In this document: one piece after another, positions 1-7,520 of the stretch
How the letters are laid out: each line of letters opens with the position of its first letter
Numbering within the stretch: position 1 is the stretch's first letter
Source of the DNA: Spirochaetota bacterium
GTDB taxonomy: Bacteria > Spirochaetota > Spirochaetia > Sphaerochaetales > Sphaerochaetaceae
Assembly: GCA_023401595.1 (NCBI GenBank)
Contig: JAEXDQ010000046.1
Coordinates: 1 to 20,959, forward strand
Direction: 5' to 3'
Length of the DNA stretch: 20,959 nucleotides
Notes under the pieces: model-generated
What the model saw: only the letters and a program-made list of their open reading frames with translations
The model's database searches: none
Told to the model about the DNA's origin: nothing
Translations under genes and position numbers: made by a program

Positions 1-47
1 TCCTTTACAAGCCTTTGCTTCTCTGGATCCTGTGTCTTCTTTGACAT
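1..47 (-). CDS. 5' end of an unidentified gene, cut by the window edge
   Basis: An open frame starts with ATG at 47-45 on the minus strand and runs off the left edge, giving about 15 residues beginning MSKKTQDPEKQR, which is charged and lysine-rich. A GGGAG Shine-Dalgarno sequence (complement of 53-57) lies five bases upstream, which supports this start. A -10-like element lies further upstream at 68-73. The gene follows rel in the same direction with a gap of about 100 bp and seems to have its own promoter. Too little is present to name a product. Confidence 0.6.
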   Translation of the reverse strand, partial: MSKKTQDPEKQRLVK

Positions 48-67
48 GACAACTCCCTAGCCGAGTT

Positions 68-99
68 ATTGTATCATGCCTTGGTTTTCTCCTGGTCAA
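68..99 (-). promoter_or_regulatory. Candidate extended -10 promoter for the left-edge gene
   Basis: On the minus strand TGATACAAT (68-76) matches an extended -10 element (TGN then TACAAT). A TTGACC at 94-99 could be a -35, but the 20-bp spacer is too long for a classic promoter, so the extended -10 would have to carry most of the activity. The predicted transcript would begin about 14 nt before the ATG at 47. The same nine-base element recurs at 19695-19703. Confidence 0.4.
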
Positions 100-147
100 T
101 TTACACAAAAGTTTTTACAGTCTCGATGGTGAACCGTGCGACAGGTG

Positions 148-2190
148 CTAACCGGAAATCGGTACGATGGATAGGATCGATGGGATGGTTCGCAGGCTTT
201 TGATGATTTTCTTTGAGTCTTCCTCGTGGGAGACCTCCATGGTGAAGGTTCCTGTGAGCCGGCCTTCCTCGTCGTCATCCAACCGGCCTTCGATCAGATG
301 TCCTTTGTATTTGCGTATTGCGCCTTCGATTTCGCTGAAAAGGTCGAAGGTCCGTTTGCTGGTAACGCGGAAACGGCGGGTAAGCAACGGGGATTCTGTC
401 TCCCACTCGACCTCGATGGAACGGTCGTCTATTTCGGACATGTTCTTGAGGTTCGGGCAGTCTTTCCTGTGGACGATGATTCCCCGACCACGGGAGATGT
501 ATCCGACGATATCATCGCCACGGACCGGGTTGCAGCATTGGGCGAGGGATATCATCATGTTTTTTTCATCGCCGACCTTCAACGTCATCCTCGACTGGTC
601 GGAGACCTGCCGGATAATGCCGTCGCCGTCGCTCAATTGCTGGAGGTTTTCCAGCTTCTCCTCCACTGGCGCCGGTTCCTTTTTCTTTGGGACGATGTTC
701 TTGGCGATGATGTTTTTGTCAATCAGGAGGCTTTCATCGTTCTTGTTCAGCCAGGCCCTGATTTTCTTGCGGGCGCTGGTGGTCTGGGCGTACCGTAGCC
801 AGTTGAGGTGCGGACGGGCGTTTGGCGAGGTTAGTATCTCTATTACCTGGGTATTCTTCAACGGCTGGTTCAATGGAATGATAGAACCGTCCGCCTTCGC
901 GCCGGTGGTATGGTTGCCGATTTCGGTATGTATCTGATAGGCGAAGTCCAGAGCAGTGGCGTTGGCGGGAAGCTCGACGATGTGCCCTTGGGGGGTGAAG
1001 ACGTAGATCGTATCCTTGAGCAGCTCGCCCTTGATATCGTCCATGAAGGATTCGCTCTGTTCGATCTCGTTGCTCCAGGTCTTGAGCTTGCTGATGATCC
1101 TCGTGAACTGCTCGTTGTCCATCTGCGCCCAGGAGCCGCTTTCGCTACCGGTCTCGGCCTTGTACGCCCAGTGGGCGGCGACGCCGTATTCAGCGGTGTA
1201 GTGCATCTCCTTGGTTCTGATCTGGATTTCCAGAAGCTTGCCGTCCAACGCCATGACCGTGGTATGGAGACTTTGGTAGTTGTTCGCCTTAGGCATGGCG
1301 ATATAGTCCTTGAACCTCCCTTCGATAGGAGGCCAGAGCCGATGGACGATTCCCAGCAGGGTATAGCATTCAGTGACCGTGTTGCAGAGGATTCGGACGC
1401 CAAGGATATCGAAAATTTCTTCGATTTCCTTCTTGCGTTTTTTCATCTTCATGTAGACCGAATAGGTGTGCTTCGCACGGCTGGTGACCATGACGTCGGT
1501 GAGCCCCGCTTCACCGCAGGCGCGGTATAGGGTTTTCTCGATACGTCCGAGGTATGCGGTCTGCTCTCCCTTCTTGGACAACAGGTAGTCCTGTATATAC
1601 TGGAAGGTGTCTGGCTTGAGAATCTTGAGCGACAGGTCTTCAAGTTCATCTTTGAGCCAGGAAATACCCAGCCTATCGGCCAGAGGAGCATAGATATCCA
1701 GACATTCGCTGGCGATTTCCTTCGCCCGCTGTGGCTTGAGGTGCTGCAACGTCCGCATGTTGTGGAGCTTGTCGGCCAGCTTGATGATGATGACCCGTAT
1801 GTCCTTGCTCATGGCGAAGAACATCTTGCGGATCGTCTCCGCCTCCTGGATGCTCTTGTTCATGGCTTTCAGATTGGCGATCTTCGTTTCACCTTCAACC
1901 ATGTCGGCGACCGGCTTGCCGAACAATTCAGACAGCTCGTCGTATGTCGTGGCGGTATCCTCGATCGTGTCATGCAGCAATCCGGCGCAGACCGTGTCCT
2001 GATCCATCTTCAACTGGATGAGTATCTCGCCGACGGCAAGGGGATGTATGATGTAGGGTTCTCCGCTGGCGCGTTTCTGGTCCTTGTGCCTTTCCGCCGC
2101 GAATGTCGCCGCGGCGAGGATTTTCTCCTGGTCGTCCTTCGAGTATTTGAAGGCTTTCTGGATGAAGCGTTCCAGCAACTGCTCGTACAT
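148..2190 (-). CDS. rel: Bifunctional (p)ppGpp synthetase/hydrolase, Rel/SpoT type
   Basis: This 680-residue cytosolic enzyme makes and degrades the alarmone (p)ppGpp in the stringent response. The domains run in the usual order. An N-terminal HD hydrolase has HDTIED at 73-78 and KLADKLHNMR near 137-146. The synthetase follows, then a TGS domain (from about residue 390), a CCNP...HRKDCPN zinc-finger-like segment and a C-terminal ACT domain. The synthetase motif is RFKD (292-295). RxKD is the signature of bifunctional Rel/SpoT enzymes, against ExDD in synthetase-only RelA, and the HD motif is intact, so both activities are expected. An in-frame ATG at 2205 exists, but the ATG at 2190 is preferred: it has GGGGGA just upstream and overlaps the prmC stop as TAATG, suggesting translational coupling. 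It is the last gene of prfA-prmC-rel. No clear terminator is visible downstream. Confidence 0.97.
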   Translation of the reverse strand: MYEQLLERFIQKAFKYSKDDQEKILAAATFAAERHKDQKRASGEPYIIHPLAVGEILIQLKMDQDTVCAGLLHDTIEDTATTYDELSELFGKPVADMVEGETKIANLKAMNKSIQEAETIRKMFFAMSKDIRVIIIKLADKLHNMRTLQHLKPQRAKEIASECLDIYAPLADRLGISWLKDELEDLSLKILKPDTFQYIQDYLLSKKGEQTAYLGRIEKTLYRACGEAGLTDVMVTSRAKHTYSVYMKMKKRKKEIEEIFDILGVRILCNTVTECYTLLGIVHRLWPPIEGRFKDYIAMPKANNYQSLHTTVMALDGKLLEIQIRTKEMHYTAEYGVAAHWAYKAETGSESGSWAQMDNEQFTRIISKLKTWSNEIEQSESFMDDIKGELLKDTIYVFTPQGHIVELPANATALDFAYQIHTEIGNHTTGAKADGSIIPLNQPLKNTQVIEILTSPNARPHLNWLRYAQTTSARKKIRAWLNKNDESLLIDKNIIAKNIVPKKKEPAPVEEKLENLQQLSDGDGIIRQVSDQSRMTLKVGDEKNMMISLAQCCNPVRGDDIVGYISRGRGIIVHRKDCPNLKNMSEIDDRSIEVEWETESPLLTRRFRVTSKRTFDLFSEIEGAIRKYKGHLIEGRLDDDEEGRLTGTFTMEVSHEEDSKKIIKSLRTIPSILSIVPISG

Positions 2191-3200
2191 TACAATATCC
2201 CCCATACGACGCGAGGCTTGCCAGCCAAGTCATTTTCGATGCTGATGTCGTAGAATCCCTGTTGCTTCATGATATCAGAGACCTCGTTACATTGCCTATA
2301 GTCGCACTCAAGCAACAACGCACCGTCTTGGGCAAGTACTTCGGTCGATTGTTCGACCAGATCTCTGATCAGCTTCAAGCCATCCAGGTCCCCGCCTGCC
2401 AGCGCCAGTCGGGGTTCCCAGTGTACCTGGGCCTCCGTTTCATCGCACCATCGGTCGGTGAGGTAGGGCGGGTTGGAGACGATGACGTCGAACCTGCGCG
2501 TCGTATCGGCGCTGAACGGCTCAGGCCGGGACAGTTCATAACCGTAATCTTCATCCTGATAGTTTTCCCTCAGCCGAGTATCATACGCTTTTCGTTGGGT
2601 TTCCAATGAAACGGGAATGAACGGCGTCAGCAAATTCCCCTGCACATAATCGAGATCCTGTCCGAGAATGGCGTTGGCGTTGGCTTTCGCGACAGCCAGC
2701 GCATCGGCTGAGATGTCGGAGAGGGTGACCGTACAGCCCGGCAGTTCCGCGGCGAGGGAGATTCCGACGCAACCGCTTCCCGTGCAGACATCGAGGATTT
2801 TCAGGTTGTCGCCCCACGTCCCTCCAGTGCATCGATAGAAGGACTGTTTCGCCCTGATATGGGTCAGGGCCGCTTCGACGAGCGTTTCCGTATCAGGCCG
2901 TGGAATCAGCACTCGTTCATCGACAAGGAAGGTATGTCCGTAGAAATCGCGCCGTCCAAGAATGTAGGCCATCGGTTCGTGATCCATCCGTCGTCGTACC
3001 AGCGCATCGATTTTCTCGCGGCCTTTCCGGGGTAGCGGATCATTCATCCGACAAAGCAGCTGCGCTGTCGTCAATCCGAGCGCATCGCAGAATATCAGCC
3101 GGACATCCAGCGCCGAAGTATCCGACGCCCGCACCGTGTCCAGCGCATGCTGAGCCATGGACATCGCCTGCGCAACAGTGCAGGGAGCGGCGTCAGGCAT
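2190..3200 (-). CDS. prmC: Peptide chain release factor N5-glutamine methyltransferase
   Basis: PrmC (HemK) methylates the glutamine of the GGQ motif of class I release factors using S-adenosylmethionine. The 336-residue product has an N-terminal helical release-factor-binding region, the SAM-binding loop DVCTGSGCVG (137-146) and the catalytic NPPY tetrapeptide (243-246), which identifies glutamine/adenine N-methyltransferases. It is longer than the usual 280 or so residues. The extra length is a charged, tyrosine-rich segment at about 195-235, just before the strand that carries NPPY. The gene starts four bases after the prfA stop. AGAAGG lies almost against the ATG, so initiation probably depends on ribosomes finishing prfA. 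Its stop overlaps the rel start. Its substrate, release factor 1, is encoded immediately upstream, so the assignment is firm. Confidence 0.95.
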   Translation of the reverse strand: MPDAAPCTVAQAMSMAQHALDTVRASDTSALDVRLIFCDALGLTTAQLLCRMNDPLPRKGREKIDALVRRRMDHEPMAYILGRRDFYGHTFLVDERVLIPRPDTETLVEAALTHIRAKQSFYRCTGGTWGDNLKILDVCTGSGCVGISLAAELPGCTVTLSDISADALAVAKANANAILGQDLDYVQGNLLTPFIPVSLETQRKAYDTRLRENYQDEDYGYELSRPEPFSADTTRRFDVIVSNPPYLTDRWCDETEAQVHWEPRLALAGGDLDGLKLIRDLVEQSTEVLAQDGALLLECDYRQCNEVSDIMKQQGFYDISIENDLAGKPRVVWGIL

Positions 3201-3204
3201 CCTT

Positions 3205-4269
3205 CTACGCCTCTTTCAGCGCAGCTTCGCCCGCCGCGATCTTCAACGCTTCGACCACTTCGTCAATCTGTCCCTCCATGACCAGGTCCAGCTTGTACAA
3301 TGTCAGGTTCAAACGATGGTCCGTCAAACGGTTCTGGGGGAAATTGTAGGTACGTATTCGCTCTGAGCGGTCACCGCTGCCTACCTGATTGCGTCGGGCG
3401 TCGGCTCGTTCCTTCGCCTTTTTATCCTCTTCCATCTCGTAGAGTCTGGAACGGAGAACCCGCAGAGCCTTCGCACGGTTCTTGAGCTGGGATTTTTCAT
3501 CCTGGCAGATGACGACCAGTCCCGTCGGCAGGTGGGTCAACCGAACGGCGCTGTCGGTTGTATTGACGCACTGGCCTCCCGGTCCGCCGGCCCTCATGAC
3601 GTCCACCTTCAAGTCTTCCGGTTTGATCTCAATATCGGTTTCTTCGGCTTCCGGCAATACCGCCACGGTGACGGCCGAAGTATGGATCCGTCCGCCGGAC
3701 TCGGTTTCTGGAACCCGTTGTACACGATGGACGCCGCTCTCCCATCTCAGACTGCCGTAGACGTCCTTGCCGCTGATGGAGAAGATGATTTCTTTCAGTC
3801 CGCCGATGCCGGTCTCGTTCATGGACATGATTTCGATCTTCCAGTTCTGTCGTTCGGCGTAATGGGAATACATACGATACAGATCCGCGGCGAACAGCGC
3901 GGCTTCCTCGCCGCCCGTACCCGCCCTGATTTCCATGATGATGTTCTTGCCTGCCAACGGGTCGGGGGGAATCAGCAGCATTTTGCAGCGATGCTCGCTT
4001 TGTTCCAACGCCTCCTTGAGATTCGAAAGCTCATCCTTCGCCATTTCCACCATGTCGGAATCGGACTCTTCCTTGATGAGCGTTTCGGTCTCCGCGATCT
4101 GATCGGTAAGACCCTGCATGTTGTGCAGCTCATCGACAATCGGTGCGATATGGGATCTCTCCTGCATGAGCGTCTTGTAGGCTTTCAGGTCCTGCATGAT
4201 ATCGGGTGCGGCGAGTCGCTGGTCTATGTCTTGTAGCTGCTGTGTGAACTCTGGCAGTTTTTCAAGCAT
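3205..4269 (-). CDS. prfA: Peptide chain release factor 1 (RF1)
   Basis: RF1 reads UAA and UAG stop codons in the ribosomal A site and triggers peptide release. The 354-residue product has the family length. The tripeptide PET (187-189) sits in RVPETESGGRIHTS and fits the P-x-T codon-recognition motif of RF1. The catalytic GGQ (231-233) lies in RAGGPGGQCVNTTDSAVR. An upstream ATG at 4389 would add 40 non-conserved residues. The ATG at 4269 is chosen because it has AGGAGA five bases upstream and matches the usual RF1 N-terminus. The promoter at 4316-4344 also lies inside the longer frame. It is the first gene of the prfA-prmC-rel operon, next to the enzyme that methylates its GGQ. Confidence 0.98.
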   Translation of the reverse strand: MLEKLPEFTQQLQDIDQRLAAPDIMQDLKAYKTLMQERSHIAPIVDELHNMQGLTDQIAETETLIKEESDSDMVEMAKDELSNLKEALEQSEHRCKMLLIPPDPLAGKNIIMEIRAGTGGEEAALFAADLYRMYSHYAERQNWKIEIMSMNETGIGGLKEIIFSISGKDVYGSLRWESGVHRVQRVPETESGGRIHTSAVTVAVLPEAEETDIEIKPEDLKVDVMRAGGPGGQCVNTTDSAVRLTHLPTGLVVICQDEKSQLKNRAKALRVLRSRLYEMEEDKKAKERADARRNQVGSGDRSERIRTYNFPQNRLTDHRLNLTLYKLDLVMEGQIDEVVEALKIAAGEAALKEA

Positions 4270-4315
4270 TTCGGTCTCCTGGGTTCCGCGGATATATGGC
4301 GGAAGATTAACGAAA

Positions 4316-4344
4316 AGTATACAGAATTCCGTACCCCGTATCAA
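4316..4344 (-). promoter_or_regulatory. Sigma70-type promoter of the prfA-prmC-rel operon
   Basis: On the minus strand TTGATA (4339-4344) and TATACT (4316-4321) are separated by exactly 17 bp, each one or two bases from consensus. The predicted start near 4309 leaves a leader of about 40 nt before the prfA ATG at 4269. No other good promoter was seen inside the three-gene cluster. Confidence 0.75.
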
Positions 4345-4385
4345 CTCATCCCGGGGTGATTCATTCCTCCGTCTCCGACGAACTG

Positions 4386-4419
4386 CCATGCGCCGGACGA
4401 ACCACCATGCGCCGGACGA
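4386..4419. repeat. 15-bp direct repeat between divergent genes
   Basis: CCATGCGCCGGACGA occurs at 4386-4400 and again at 4405-4419, identical, with a period of 19 bp. It lies about 40 bp upstream of the prfA -35 and about 160 bp before the MFS gene. It could be a pair of regulator half-sites on one DNA face or a slippage duplication; the sequence does not decide between these. Confidence 0.8.
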
Positions 4420-4436
4420 TGGCTATCGCTTCTGTT

Positions 4437-4469
4437 ATCCTTGCGCAGGGTATCCCAAAAATCAAGGAT
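4437..4469. promoter_or_regulatory. Inverted repeat upstream of the MFS gene
   Basis: ATCCTTG (4437-4443) and CAAGGAT (4463-4469) are perfect 7-bp arms around a 19-nt loop that contains a smaller GGG-TAT-CCC hairpin. The element could be an operator, or a terminator-like structure without a following T run. Downstream lie a TATACT -10-like hexamer (about 4492-4497) with no convincing -35, and an AAGGAGG at 4503-4509 with no good ORF. The rest of the 4270-4579 gap holds no gene I can support. Confidence 0.4.
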
Positions 4470-4579
4470 GGAAAAGATTTCCCCTACATCCTATACTGAT
4501 ACAAGGAGGCAAGCCCGACACGTGGACGCTATACGTCGATTCCACTGGACTTGCATGATGACTATATCATGAGGATGCC

Positions 4580-5740
4580 ATGACCCGTTTTCTATTGCCC
4601 GCGCTACATCTGTTCAATGACGGATATCTCGCCGCGATGCCGTTGTTGTTGCCGTTCATGGCCGAAGAGTTAGGCATATCTCTTGGCATGGTCGGTTTCT
4701 TGGGCTCCCTGCTCAGTTTTTCAGGTATCATATTGGCCTTGCCCGCGGGCATGGTCGCCGCTAGGTTCGGCGCCCCGCGAATCCTGAGCTGCGCGGTTCT
4801 GCTGTATGGCCTTGGATTCCTGGTACTCGGCATGTCTTCCGGCCTACAGCTTGTAATCCTTGGCTTTCTGTTAGGTAGCCTTGCATTCGGGGTATTCCAT
4901 CCCGTTGCGTTCTCAGCGGTCGCCCGCGATGCCCGCGGCGGTGAGTTGGGCAGAAAGATGGGCGTCTTCGCGGCGACAGGCGATATCGGCCGGATAGGTT
5001 TCGCGACGACGATTACCGTATTGATCGCATGGAGCTCCTGGAGGACGACTGCGTTTCTCTATGCGTTGGTCTCCGCATGCGTTTTTTGCGTCTGCCTTGT
5101 TTTGTCACGCCGGGGCGGCGGGAAGGCCGTCGTGGAAGAACATCGAAAGGTCCTTGATTTCTCACTATTCCGGAACAAAAGATTTTTGATGGCGAACTGT
5201 GCCAGCGTCCTGGACGCCTTCGCCAATTCCTCGTTGTTTATTTTTCTTCCGTTCCTGTTGACATTCAGAGGAATCGACGCCGCGTTGATGGGATCGTTCA
5301 CAGGTGTTTTCTTTATCGGGAACCTGCTTGGAAAAGTCGTCATAGGCCGATTGGCTGACAGGGTGGGGCAGAACCGACTGTTCATCATGGGCGAGCTATG
5401 CGTCGCGGTCTTTCTGATTCTGCTCTCCCTGGTACAGCAGCTGCTCCTAATCATGGGAATTGCGTTTCTGTTGGGATTCCTGACAAAGGGCGCCGTACCG
5501 ATCACCAACATCATGATAGCTGAGGCGGTGTCCGGGACCGATGGATTTGAAAGTGCGTACAGTGTCAACTCGTTTACGATGAGCATCGCCAATACCGTGG
5601 CTCCGCTTGTGTTCGGCTTGCTGGCCAATATTTTTGGTATCCAGACCGTATTTTTTTCCTGTGCGCTCGTGTGTCTCTGTTCAACGGTTCCTGCGATCGT
5701 GTTGAGCCGGCTTGTCGGAAATGAAAAGACGCAAGCATGA
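4580..5740 (+). CDS. MFS transporter, fosmidomycin-resistance (Fsr)-like
   Basis: This is a 386-residue inner-membrane protein with about twelve hydrophobic helices, as in drug/proton antiporters of the major facilitator superfamily. The N-terminus LHLFNDGYLAAMPLLLPF resembles the H-x-x-x-D...P-LLPF start of the Fsr branch. The FHPVAFSAVA segment after TM4 and a GRLADRVG loop between the two halves also fit an MFS carrier. The start has a GAGGA Shine-Dalgarno about five bases upstream, and the N-terminus begins directly in the first helix. The substrate cannot be read from the sequence: Fsr relatives export fosmidomycin or other compounds, but many are unassigned. It is the first gene of a short plus-strand run, and its 3' end overlaps a small ORF. 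Confidence 0.85.
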   Translation: MTRFLLPALHLFNDGYLAAMPLLLPFMAEELGISLGMVGFLGSLLSFSGIILALPAGMVAARFGAPRILSCAVLLYGLGFLVLGMSSGLQLVILGFLLGSLAFGVFHPVAFSAVARDARGGELGRKMGVFAATGDIGRIGFATTITVLIAWSSWRTTAFLYALVSACVFCVCLVLSRRGGGKAVVEEHRKVLDFSLFRNKRFLMANCASVLDAFANSSLFIFLPFLLTFRGIDAALMGSFTGVFFIGNLLGKVVIGRLADRVGQNRLFIMGELCVAVFLILLSLVQQLLLIMGIAFLLGFLTKGAVPITNIMIAEAVSGTDGFESAYSVNSFTMSIANTVAPLVFGLLANIFGIQTVFFSCALVCLCSTVPAIVLSRLVGNEKTQA

Positions 5741-5957
5741 ACTGGTCGATGAGAATGATTTCATTTCCAAAGGCAAAAGGTGCGGTCAGTTCCGCAACGT
5801 CGGTTTGGCTCCGTTGAAAATACTTGATATCGGGACTGCAGTCGAGGGAGATTTATGTTATTATCCCGATGATGCTGTCTATCAGGTACAAGCGTTGGGC
5901 AAGGTGTTCAGTTCGGTCTTTGTATTGGATGTCTATTCTTCCGTTTTTGATGCCTAA
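5721..5957 (+). CDS. Small ORF of unknown function (78 aa)
   Basis: This frame overlaps the last 20 bases of the MFS gene and continues through what would otherwise be a 270-bp gap. It starts with ATG at 5721; a TTG at 5712 would add three residues. The product begins MKRRKHELVDENDFISKGKR, then has a mixed strand-like C-terminal half ending VFVLDVYSSVFDA. I recognise no family. The start has only a weak GGA upstream, so expression would rely on coupling to MFS translation. It could be a small protein, the remnant of a longer gene, or chance. The lack of any other feature here and the reasonable composition argue mildly for a real gene. Confidence 0.4.
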   Translation: MKRRKHELVDENDFISKGKRCGQFRNVGLAPLKILDIGTAVEGDLCYYPDDAVYQVQALGKVFSSVFVLDVYSSVFDA

Positions 5958-6012
5958 TGTGAAATCGTGACCTGATAACAGAAAAAACTATTGAATATAT
6001 TGGGGTGCCTAT

Positions 6013-6549
6013 ATGATTAAGCTATCGTTGTTGCCGAAATCTCCCAAGAAACTGATCCGTAAAGCTGCGGCGAAAGACCTCGACGCCATTATGGATATCG
6101 TGTGGCGGACCATCATGTTGTTGCAGTCGGAGGGGAACCAGCAGTGGAGCGAGGACTATCCTACCCGTGATGATTTCTCACAGGATATCGCCGAAGGCAC
6201 CTTGTATGTCTGTGAGGTGAACAAGAATGTGGCGGGTTTCATTTGCTGCAATTTTACCGCACCGGCGGAATATGCTTCGGTCGTGTGGGCCGCTTCGGAT
6301 TCCCCTGCGTTGTTCATCCATCGGTTCGCGGTGTCTACTGAGCTGCATCGTAGGGGTATCGGTACTGCGTTATTGCTAAAAGCCGTGGAAATCGCAGTTT
6401 CAAAAGGATGCGGGAGCATTCGGACCGATACTTGTTCCTTGAACCTCAGGATGCGAGCGCTTTTTGCCTCCAACGGATATGAAAAGGTGGGCGAAGTGCA
6501 TTTCAAAGGTGTTTCCCATGTCTTCTACTGCTTCGAAAAGCTACTATAG
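6013..6549 (+). CDS. GNAT-family N-acetyltransferase
   Basis: This 178-residue protein has the Gcn5-related acetyltransferase fold, which transfers an acyl group from acyl-CoA to an amine. The acetyl-CoA pyrophosphate loop is RRGIGTAL (113-120), preceded by the strand LFIHRFAVS and followed by a helix. Near the C-terminus NLRMRALFASNGYEKVGE fits motif B. The N-terminal IRKAAAKDLDAIMDIV helix and QWSEDYPTRDDF segment are common in small-molecule GNATs of unknown substrate. The ATG at 6013 follows a GGGGTG stretch; the first ten or so residues are not part of the fold, so a slightly later start is possible. It stands alone between the small ORF and the convergent regulator gene, with no clue to its substrate. 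Confidence 0.85.
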   Translation: MIKLSLLPKSPKKLIRKAAAKDLDAIMDIVWRTIMLLQSEGNQQWSEDYPTRDDFSQDIAEGTLYVCEVNKNVAGFICCNFTAPAEYASVVWAASDSPALFIHRFAVSTELHRRGIGTALLLKAVEIAVSKGCGSIRTDTCSLNLRMRALFASNGYEKVGEVHFKGVSHVFYCFEKLL

Positions 6550-6731
6550 GAATCGATTTGTTTCACGACCGGGATTCTGGCATACGGCGTCGGCATGAGG
6601 TCTTGGCGCTTCCGCTTTTTCCTAGCAGTCGGCTCGGCCGCCATAGAAACCATAACCCTTGACCTTTTCCTCCGGAGGCGTTCTCCTTTGCAATTATGAA
6701 GGCACGTTTTCGCAATGCCCTTCAAAGCTCA

Positions 6732-7304
6732 TCACTTTTTGTCCGTCGTGTAGCGAACCACCATATGTACTTTCGCAGGCTGCGCCGATTCGTTTGAAAT
6801 TGTATGCTCGACATCGCAATGGTACATCAGAAAATCGCCCTTTCGCAGTTCCGCGGCATTTTCCCCCGCTGTCACCTTCACCGTTCCCTTGATTATCGTC
6901 AGAAATTCCTGAGTGCCAGGGAAGTGTGGTTCCGAAGGGAGCGAAGTATGCGGCTCAAAAGAGAGCATATACATTTCCAAGTCCTCGACCATGTTCAGCG
7001 GAGAGAGTATTTGGATTGTGACGCCGTTTTCAGCCGTCTCCAACTTTGTCGTGGCTTCCGATGCGGGATTGATAGAGAACACTCTCTTGGGCTGGGTATC
7101 GGTATCAAGCAGATCCTGCAAATCGACACCAAGTCCTTTCGCGATTTTCCACACGGTTGCGACGGTAGGGTTGACCTTGTCCGACTCGATTTGGCTGAGC
7201 ATCGCCTTCGAGACGCCGGAACGCTCGGAAAGCACATTGAGGGTGAGACTTCGTGAAGATCGGATTTTCTGTATGTTTTTACCTATCATCGGAGGATTGT
7301 CCAT
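6732..7304 (-). CDS. XRE-family transcriptional regulator with cupin sensor domain
   Basis: This 190-residue DNA-binding regulator has an XRE/Cro-type helix-turn-helix at about residues 7-61 (VSKAMLSQIESDKVNPTVAT is the turn and recognition helix) and a C-terminal cupin at about 110-185 (PHFPGTQEFLTIIKG, then GDFLMYHCDVEHTISN) that usually binds a small effector. The start has AAAGGAG six bases before the ATG. The gene is divergent from tdh-kbl, and the shared 216-bp region carries a strong inverted repeat over the tdh promoter. By analogy with other XRE-cupin regulators it probably controls tdh-kbl and itself, with threonine, glycine or a related amino acid as a plausible but unproven effector. 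Confidence 0.9.
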   Translation of the reverse strand: MDNPPMIGKNIQKIRSSRSLTLNVLSERSGVSKAMLSQIESDKVNPTVATVWKIAKGLGVDLQDLLDTDTQPKRVFSINPASEATTKLETAENGVTIQILSPLNMVEDLEMYMLSFEPHTSLPSEPHFPGTQEFLTIIKGTVKVTAGENAAELRKGDFLMYHCDVEHTISNESAQPAKVHMVVRYTTDKK

Positions 7305-7380
7305 TTGTTTCTCCTTTCGACGCCAATATGGAACGCCGTCCCGGCAGCAACTGCAATATTTGCGTCGGTGACTAAAATGT

Positions 7381-7409
7381 TTGACATATTAAACTATGTT
7401 CAATATACT
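7381..7409 (+). promoter_or_regulatory. Strong sigma70-type promoter of tdh-kbl
   Basis: A perfect -35 TTGACA (7381-7386) and a TATACT -10 (7404-7409) are separated by exactly 17 bp. The predicted start near 7416 gives a leader of about 105 nt before tdh. So strong a core promoter generally needs a repressor, and the operator-like repeat at 7393-7418 covers its spacer, -10 and start site. Confidence 0.8.
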
Positions 7410-7418
7410 GAACATAGT
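7393..7418. promoter_or_regulatory. Operator-like inverted repeat over the tdh promoter
   Basis: ACTATGTTCA (7393-7402) and TGAACATAGT (7409-7418) are perfect 10-bp arms around a 6-bp centre. The site covers the second half of the -10/-35 spacer, the whole -10 and the expected start of transcription, a classic repressor position. A weaker related element, ATGTTTGACAT (7377-7387), overlaps the -35. The adjacent XRE-cupin protein is the obvious candidate binder. A TAATAT -10-like hexamer for the leftward regulator gene lies in the same region, so autoregulation is possible. Confidence 0.75.
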
Positions 7419-7520
7419 ACATTGTATTGCGGCACCGGCCGGTTGTCAAGAAATGTCGTTCACCGTGGTGGGCGGCATGTGCGGGGAAGACCTTGCGACG
7501 GTCTTGCAAAGGGTTTGCGC

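Noticed and set aside
167..937. 256-residue plus-strand frame opposite rel
   Set aside because: Antisense shadow of a clearly coding gene; serine/arginine-rich translation without family signs.
6525..6725. 66-residue minus-strand frame downstream of the XRE-cupin gene
   Set aside because: It starts with TTG without a Shine-Dalgarno, is very rich in basic residues, and overlaps the end of the GNAT gene; no family is recognisable.
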